This document shows, one piece after another, positions 42,801 through 51,800 of a stretch of DNA of 64,000 nucleotides; position 1 is the stretch's first letter, and each line of letters opens with the position of its first letter. Where the stretch lies: positions 186,001 to 250,000 of the forward strand of contig JAUIRK010000891.1 in the NCBI GenBank assembly GCA_030549495.1, read 5' to 3'. Under the pieces are notes generated by a model, which saw only the letters and a program-made list of their open reading frames with translations, searched no databases and had not been told where the DNA came from. The stretch comes from Nectonema munidae (taxonomy: Eukaryota > Nematomorpha > Nectonematoida > Nectonematidae). The translations under genes were made by a program, and so were the position numbers.

Positions 42801-45800
42801 GATGCCAATATGTGAGAATTTAGTCACTATCAAGATATTTTTAATTTAAATTGAATTTGTCCATCTTTTTCCTTTTGCGTCAAAGAGATAATTTTTTATA
42901 TGAAGAACGTGGACAACTTTTTGTAATTGAACAATGAACATCACGAATGATTCATCAGAAAAAAATCTTTGAAATGAGATTTGTTGACAAATATTCGGGC
43001 CTGATAATAAAATACACGATACTGATAAAAAAGTCTAAGATCATCAAAAAGATTCTTTAATCAGAATGCTTTGAGAGAGGAAAAAAGTAATTTTATCCTT
43101 ACAAAAAAATTTTCGAACACACATTGAAGAATATAAATTTCTAATGAAAAAAGAGCTACCAAGAACGGATCATCATAGAATGAATAGCAAAATTACATAC
43201 TGTAAATTATAATATGACATAGAGACTACGAGCCGATAACGAATTTGTAGCCAAAAAGATGGAGGTCCTATCGAGTTACATAAGTTACTGTAGAATGAAA
43301 TATTTTGAGTGAATTAAACACCTAAAGTTGATTTATTACCAGAGAAATACTGCAAGTAGAAGTTATTTTTATGTTTATATATTTGACATTGATTTAGAGG
43401 TTTAATCGATTTTTTTGACAGGTTTTATTGATTTCATAAAAAAATGAACATCACCATTAAATTCTACATACTTGAAATATATAAAAAACTTTTTATAAGA
43501 ATAAAAATTTTAATTTTGACATGGGCTGTCATATTTAAATTATTTTGTCAGGTTTGACTAATTTTTATAAAAAAAAAAGGGAATATAACCAGTAAACACA
43601 GCCTACTTGAAAATGGGTATATGTGTGTAAAAAACTTTATATAATTATTCGGATAAGATGTTTCTTTTTGGGATAAATAATTTTTTTGACAGTGTTTCTT
43701 TTTAAGATGAGCTGTCATATATAAATCAATGCTTTGATAACTTTAATTGATTTTTATAAAAAAAAATGAATATCACCGCTGAATTAAGCATATTTGAAAA
43801 TGTGTATATAGGTGTAAAAAACATTATATATTTATTTAGATAAAAAGTTTCTTTTTTGAGATGAGCTGTCATATGTAAATCACTTTTTTGACAGGATTGA
43901 ATGATTTTCATAAAAAAATGAATATCACCACTCAATTCAGCATGATTGAAAATGGGTATATATGTGTAAAAAACATTATATAATTATTTAGATAAAAAGC
44001 TTCTTTTTGAGATGAGCTGTCACATTTAGATCAATTTTTGACAGGTTTGATTGATTTTCATAAAAAAATGAATATCACCACTGAATTCAGCATATTTGAA
44101 AATGGGTATATATGTGTATAAAACTATATATAATTATTTAGATAACAATTTTTTTTTCAAATGAACTGTCACATTTAGATCAATTTTTTGACAGGTTTGA
44201 TTGATTTTCATAAAAAATATATATCACCACTCAATACAGCATATTTGAAAATGGGTATATATGTGTAAAAAACTTTATATAATTATTTTATAAAAAGTTT
44301 TAAGATGAGCTGTCAAATATAAATAAATTTTTTGACAGGTTTGATTGATTTTGATAAAAAATGGACATCACCACTGAATTCAGCCTATTTGAAATATATA
44401 TGTAACTTTAAAAATATTTATAAAAACTTATTAATATCTGAGAAAAATAGGGGGGGGGACACTTTTCGCCCCAGGACTTGAGCGGACAAATTTAGCCCAG
44501 CACTAATAGGGTTAACCCGATAATTTTTCTTTCATTCTCAGGTTTCATTTATACAACAGTGGGCATTACCGTGTACAAAAAATTGTTTGCTGAAAAGAGA
44601 TGCCTTTCAAGTTATTCTTCCATTATTTATCGATCAATAGAAGCATATATTCTTCATACATGCATATTATTCATATATACATAAATTTAGCATGTGTCCA
44701 TTCAGACAATTTACATGTCAGTGTCATTTTACTTTGACAAAAATCATCATTCAATCAAAAGAAATCACATAGGTATAAGCGACCTAATTTTTGTTTTCTA
44801 TAAATTTCCGCTCCTTCAGTTTTCATAGACTATATAGTATTCGTATTTTGTTTCCATTATTATTTTGTCGAGCTTTTTTCATCATGGAAGATCGAGTTGA
44901 GTTGCAAACGATGCTCTAAACCTGACACAAGATGAAAGCAGAAACACTTTCATGATATATATTACATCTTTCAACGTGAATACAAATAATTTTGATATGG
45001 AAAAGGATTCCGACGATGATGAAAACGATGATAGAGATATTGGTGTGTATAACTTTTCTAAAAACATGTTTGAAGCAGATGCAGAAGTTGTTTTTTGGGA
45101 TCAAAGGGCAGAACTTTCAGATAACATGATCCAACAAAATCAAGGTGATTGGACTGATGGAGAAGTTTTGAATTTATGTTTGCTACAAAAGTTTGAATTA
45201 GCTACTCAATCAGAACAAAGTGTTTCACATACTTATTTTTCATCTTATAAAGTATTTGAATCATTTTTTTCAATGATATAATACTAGATAAAATTATAGA
45301 ATATTCCACCGTTTATGTCCGTTTAAGGTGTTAATTTTTATATCGAGAAAAATGGATTAAAAGTATTTTTTGCATACTACTTCTACGTGGTTACGCTAAG
45401 TGTAGAAATAGATCATTGCATTGGGATAGTAGTATTGACACCCATAACCAAGTTATTTCAGAAGCAAATCTTGAAATAGGTTTACTGAGATTTTGAAGTA
45501 TATTTATTTCAATAAATCGATTTTTTATCAACTAAAGATACGATAACTAAGATTAGGCCTATCGTTGACAGTTTGAAGATGTTATTTGATAAGTATGCGC
45601 CCCATTTAATCCATTTTTACTTAAAGTTCATCCTTTTTCAATTTAAGTTTGTCCTTTTCCAATTTAAGTTCGTCCATTTTCAATTTAATTTCGTCCTTTT
45701 CCATTTTAAGATTTTCATTTTAAGTTCGTCCTTTTTAAATTTATATTTAAGCTCAAAAAGTCTGTTTTTAAAACAGATTGACCTTGTTAGCTATATTTTG

Positions 45801-48800
45801 TAATGAAAAATCGGATTCGAACTTAAATTCTCCGGGCAACATTTTTGTTCTACTTTTTAACAATAAATAAAACACTAACCTAAGTGTGCTTGAGCTACAA
45901 TATTGATATTGATATTGAAAAATGGAAATGTACATAAACTTTTCGACTCAAACTAAAATCACATTCGAATTGTGCTTTTTTTGTTAAAAATTTACCATTT
46001 TCACAAAAATATGTTTTTAACATCTGATAATAAAAAACATTTTCTTGGAATATAAGGAAACATTACTTAATTCAATACAAAGTGAAATAAAAAAAATTTA
46101 TTGAAATAAAAAATTATAAATTGTACCACATTTCATGGATGTATTTTGGCCCAAAGCAGCATTATTGATGTTATTCAACATAAACCGATAGAAATTACTG
46201 CATTCCAAAGGAGAAACTCTTTGAAGACTTTGACAAATCAATTCAGATAAAGAACTTCTTTCATTTAAAAGTAAATTTTTATTGATTTTTGAAATGGCAT
46301 TTTAACAAGGATTGAGCATGAATGAATTAAGGCGAAAAATATTATTACTTTGGGAATCGAAAAGATTTTGCACATCTCGACATTTATGAATTTTGTCATT
46401 GTCTAAAACAATCCAAGCACCTTCATTTATTCTTTCGTTCAACTCCATTTTGTTCAAAAGTGTTTGTATGAACTTGAAGAACTTTTTCTCATTGCAGGTT
46501 TCATTTTAAGTTGTTTCAAAATGTACAACTTTGAAACAATTGATTGCTAAAATTAATGTTGTGTTTTTTCCCCTGTTGGCAGGAACAACAACATTAGCCC
46601 TTTTGCCTTTTTTTGAACGAGCTTGAGAAGTGGTCAAGTGCAAGTTAAATCCGCTTTCATCAACAAATATCAGGCTTTCTCGAGAAGAAGGAGATGAGCT
46701 TTGCAACTCCCTTGCATACTCTTTTCGTTTTTCAATAATGTCTGGTCGAAACGCAGTCAATTTCTCTATTTGCTTTTTTAAGCGTTAATTTCAGTGTGTT
46801 CACTTAGTAATTATGAACACAACTTGTTGGAATTTTTATGGAAAATCTTTGTTGAATTTTTTGTCTCATTTCTTCCAATGTGTGCATGGGGTTATTTTCA
46901 ATCAAACTCTTTATGTACGAGAGTTTTTCTTGGTCGAATAAGACTTTTTTGTGACATCCACGTTTTTAGCAATATTTGGGTCGATATCATAATCTTCAAA
47001 ATTTTTCAAAATTGTCTTCGAAATAGAATAATTAATATTTATGAAATTAGAAGGTTCTTTGATCGTGAGACCTTGGTTTCTTACAAACTTGATCAATTCA
47101 TTCTCTTTCTCGAGTGAAGTCTTTCTAGGGATTATTGGCAAAAAAAAATTAATCCACATGTGCTGTGTTTAATTACTTAAAGAAATCGGACCGATCCGAA
47201 TACACTCTGTGCTAACGAAAACTCTATTTCTGTTGGAATCTGTGCAAGTTTTCAAAGTTTAAAATGCTGCCACGTCCATAATTTTTTTTTGCAAAATTTA
47301 AAATGAAGTTTTTCGAATAGATTAGAGCAGATTTGATCTCTCTATATAAAAATAACTTTCTTAAAAAAATATTTTAAAGTTATTTGGTATTAATATTGAA
47401 ATTAAGAAGCTTTACACGTATAATTTAAATAAACACACGATTTTTTTCATAACTAAGCTTCGTCCAAGCGGGATTTTAGTTATTTTTTGAAAAGTTATTT
47501 TACCTTTTTTTTTGAGTATATCAAACAATTTCAAAAAAAAATTATATTGTAGCTCAAGCACACATATGTTAGTGTTTTATTCTTTGTTAAAAAGTAGAAC
47601 AAACAATGTTGTCAGGAGAATTTAAGTTCGAATCCGATTTTTCATTACAAAATATAGCTAACAAGGTCAATCTCTTTTAAAAACTGACTTTTTGAGCTTA
47701 ATACAAATTTAAAAAGGACGAACATAAAATGGAAAAAGACGATCTTAAATTGGAAATGGACGAAATTAAAATGGAAAACGACGAACTTAAATAGAAAAAG
47801 TACGAACTTAAAGTAAAAATGGTGTATTTTGATATCAACGAAATGATGGTTCTTTATTTTGGAGGATATGGTTGTGGCATAAAACAAGCAGTTAGAAAAT
47901 GCGAATACGTTATGGATATAAGGTCTTTTGTTTAATCAAAGATTGGGGTTATCTTAAAAACTGAGATTTATCAGGGTAAAAATGGGGTTCAAAATTTACA
48001 CAATCAAAAATTAGGGTTAGGAAGAAATGTTATGTTAAATTTGTTAGATCAAAACTGTGTACATAAGTATTTGTTAATAGATAATAATTATTTCACTTCT
48101 ATAAAATTGATGGAAGAACTGAATAGAAGAGAAATTCTGTGCATTGCGGTATTAAGAAAAGACAGGGTTAAAAAGTGTAATTTAAACATAAAGTTCATAA
48201 ATAGAGGAGAATTTTATAGAAAATTAAATAATACTTCCACCATTGGCATCCTTACCTCGAAAGATAGCGAAATTGTCAACCGCTAAATTAATGCTAATGT
48301 TAAAGGTGTCCATCCTTTGAGAAAAGCAAAATGATGGATTGTTGATTTGAAGAAAATAGTTGAAGTTTCAATTCCTAACTCTATCTATTTATATAACAAA
48401 AAGATGGGTTTCACAGACTCGATGAACTATTTGTTGTCATTATACAGACCAACAATCAGATCTAAAAATGGCACTTTCCTTTACAGGTTTTTATTTTGCA
48501 AGCTTCACTTTACAACGCTTCAATTTTATACAATTTAAATCATAAAAATAAAAAAAGTTTCGTTGACTTCACTAGAGAAATTGTTATGGAAACATTGCAA
48601 AAGTACAGCAAAAATCCATCCAAAAGATTTGGTGGGAAAACAGTGACATCAAGAATTTCCAATGAAGCTCGATTTAATGGTCAAAATTATATTTAGAGAA
48701 AAAAGATAAAAAGAACTGGATGTAGAGTTTGTAAATCCCAAACTTATTATTTTTGTTCAATATGTGACGTTCCTTTGCATATATCTTGTTTTAAAGAATG

Positions 48801-51800
48801 AAGAATATTCTTTGAATTGAACTGTTTAAATGTTTGAATTTATGCGCATTTTTTTAATAAAAATTCTTTGCTTTTTTAGTTTGCTTTATTTCACTTTTTC
48901 AAGTAAAAATTCATTTTGATAATCACTAGTATCATACCCTACTCATAGATAATGAAAAATAGGGACCCTACATATATTATCTGGGTAACAGATTGCTGAA
49001 TCCCTCATCTCTCTTCCTTGCTCCAATTTTTAGAATTTTTTAATTATCCTACATTTAAGCACAAATATACTCTTCTCTATAAAAACTTAAATATTAAAAA
49101 AAATTTTTTTTTTGAAAATTTCCACTCTGTGAACATAATTAAATTTTAAAAACAAGAAAACAAAAAAAATTGCTAATTTTCATTAGGGTAAAGTTTGCAC
49201 AATCATCATTTAATTGTTTTAACTAATTTTTTCCATATTATTTTTTGATAACTATCTTAAGTGTGTTCTAAGATTATATTTAAAGAAATCCGATCTAAGG
49301 AACTACATTTTTTTAGTGATATAATTTTTGCAAACCTCACTTTATAATGCAATGATTTTATACATTTTTTTACTACGTTGGTTCTATTCTGTGATTATAT
49401 TTTAAGGAAAGTATTACCCATTTAGATAATCTGTAAGTTTTATACCGATGGTGATATAAAGGCTGGGGAATGGGGTCTCGTTGTGAAGGCATGGTCTGCA
49501 TTGTGGCCGGACATTTAGCCGATAGGCAATTAACCAAAAGACATTTGGTCGTAAGGATGGCAGAGAGATATGGGACTTAACACACATTTGGCCGAACGGA
49601 CACTTGGTAGAAAGATATTTGACTCAACAAAAATTTTACAAAACAGCCATTGGCCGAACCACATCAATATATAATAATATATTATTATCTAACACCACAT
49701 TTAATTGAATTATACCGCATAATTTTGATTACCGAATTTCGTTTTTTCTAGTGTAAAACAAACTAAAAAATTAACTAAGAAATATTCCAAACTATTTATA
49801 TATTTTTGTAGAAATATTCATTAAATGTTTATTCGGTCAAATGTCTCTAGGGTAACATTTTTGTTCCGTTAAATATCTGTTTGATAAAAGTTTGTTCGAC
49901 CAAATATCCGTTTGCCAAATGATCATTCGGCCAAGTGTCCGTTCGGCTAAATGTCTTGCCTCCCCCCCCCACCATGTTTTTCCAGGGAGCGAAAAGGCTA
50001 TTCGTCCCTCTTAATAATTTTGGATTTTTTTAACTAGTGTATATGCATTATGTAAATTTAATTAAATATTTTCGCCGGAATTATAGTTTTTAAATTTCTT
50101 CAATTTTGTAAAAAAAATATAAAGTAGTCTTATAAATTCATGCGCTTTATTCACTATTTTAAAGGATTGCTTGAATATTTGGTCTCCCGTGGTTTTTCCA
50201 AACCAGTAAATTTGAAAATTGCAAAAAAAGTGCATTGAGGGGGCCCTACGCCTATGTGCCTTTTTCTGTATTATATGACGTACAAAATACTACTTAGAAC
50301 ATAAAATGAAACAGATAATCTTTCTAATAATATTAATTTATATACATGAGGAATTTAGTAAATTATTATTGTTATGGCACCTCTCTTAGCAATGACGAAT
50401 TTTTTCACTTTTCAATGCGACATGGGAAAAATATGCCGTATTTTTTTCTTACTTTTTAAAATTTTAAGTTTTCTACAGCCTCAAATTTCAAAAAAGAATT
50501 TTGAAAGATTTGCTAATGAAAAAGATAGAAGTGTCTTTCTAAAAGAGTGTAGGTAATTTCCAAGTTTGCTTCTCTTAATGTTAAAAGTAAAACATTGCCT
50601 TTAAATTTTTTTTATACAAAGCTTTAAATGTCTATTTTTTTTGGTTTGTATGTGTTTTTATTTATATGAAATATAAACACCGATAAATTTCACTATGTAG
50701 GAGTCGGAGCCCCGCTATCAGATTTCTATTTGAGCTCGCAATTCCTTTAACACAGGCCCTGATTACATGTATATAGATAATAAGTTTTAAGCATTTTGAG
50801 AGCAAAAAATCCGTTTGTTTATTTTTTTAATATTTTAAAATTTTTAATAAAGAGACATTTTTTAAATAATTTCTAAATAATGAGGTAAAACCTAATTTAG
50901 TTTAAAAAAACTTGATTGGAAAATTTTTACAACGTTTTTTTCGAAAATTGTGTCAGAGATACAACAAAGTCTATTATGCTTTTTAGTGAAAAATATATGA
51001 AAATCTTTTTATTAGCTCTAACGGTTTTTTTGAAAAGTTTAAACAAAGTATTAATAGTTATTTTTTAAAATTTTATATAAAATATAAATTAAAAATTTCA
51101 TTAATTTCAAAATTAAATAAATTGAAAATTTTTTATTTAGGCTACAGACATATACATCTGAATGACAGTGATGACAAATCTTTGACTCCAGCAACATTGT
51201 TTGTTAACACTGATATTATCGATTATATTCCAAACGACGAAAAAAATAGAAGGCAAAAAGATAGTATTCTTGCCTTCAAGGATACCACCGAAGGTAATCT
51301 TAATGAAAGAAATCCTGAAATTCCATTAATGGAATTTAGAAAAAAGAGTAAAGAAAATTTGGATGAAAGCTCGAACAATTCGCATCCGGTTGTTGTAGAA
51401 GACAATTCCGACTTATCAATAAAAAAAAAGTCAGCCATCCTCACATCAACTTTCAATGAAGTGGAAGGGAAATTTGTTAACACAAATTATCATCCGTCAT
51501 CAGTGTTTCATGTAGATAGTATTTGGCAGCTCAGAAATAACGTATCTCCTCCTGAAGCAGCATTCCATGAAAAGTTTGTCATTAAAGAGGTGCACAGTCT
51601 CACAGATTCCAACCTTTTTCCTGACACGAGCATTGAGATCAGCAAAACTCAGAGAAGTTCGTCCTTCAATGAAGAAGACCCAGAAGAAGAAGACAGCAAG
51701 AGTTCTAATGATGAAAAGAATGCAATCATTTTAACACCAACCCCCAAACCCTTGAAAGATCCCAGAATAAACTTATCAAAGTCTAACATGCGTCTTGATT

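Larger units (their letters stand above)
35848..44511. mobile_element. 8.66-kb TTAA-bounded element with long inverted array ends
   Basis: Flanked by TTAA (35844-35847, 44512-44515). Ends CCCTATTAGTGCTTGG... and ...CCAGCACTAATAGGG, a piggyBac-type signature. The inverted similarity runs far inside: the C-run and TTTTTCTCAGATATTAATAA stretch, then arrays of about 148-bp units in opposite orientation at the two ends (35925-36366 and 43395-44455). The interior shows no piggyBac transposase. It carries ACGGC-word repeats (36430-36530), a complete-ended hAT (38454-40128) and an array-plus-tail repeat (41330-43330). I infer a non-autonomous element moved by a piggyBac transposase, or one whose transposase was lost, enlarged by later insertions. 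Confidence 0.85.
45596..47824 (-). mobile_element. Tc1/mariner-like (IS630-type) transposon with minisatellite ends
   Basis: Inserted in the piggyBac gene with TA at each edge (45594-45595, 47825-47826). The inverted ends are about 300 bp: an outer array of 21-bp units (45605-45750; 47700-47815; GAAAAAGGACGAACTTAAA type) and an inner unique part (AAATCGGATTCGAACTTAAAT, TAGTGTTTTAT, TGTAGCTCAAGCACAC). The transposase is on the minus strand. The piggyBac reading resumes immediately after it ([11 protein letters not shown]), which fixes the insertion site. Confidence 0.92.
44880..48805 (+). mobile_element. piggyBac transposon relic, split by a Tc1-like insertion
   Basis: Transposase pieces on the plus strand at 44952-45595 and 47827-48799, separated by the inserted element at 45596-47824. 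Termini with TTAA were not located with confidence. It is the only piggyBac transposase in the window and lies just right of the TTAA-bounded element, but no evidence shows that it mobilised that element. Confidence 0.88.

Noticed and set aside
35848-44511. Large long-terminal-inverted-repeat element as a Polinton or other virus-like element
   Set aside because: It has a 4-bp TTAA flank and CCC ends, and no polymerase, integrase or capsid-like reading; the piggyBac signature explains it better.
45573-45803. 76-codon frame rich in FKFVLFQF
   Set aside because: A translation of the 21-bp minisatellite at the end of the Tc1-like element, apart from the first residues, which belong to the piggyBac relic.
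47645-47887. 80-codon minus-strand frame rich in FKFVLF
   Set aside because: Same minisatellite read on the other strand.
51223-51483. Minus-strand frame opposite exon B
   Set aside because: Shadow of the PLC tail coding sequence.
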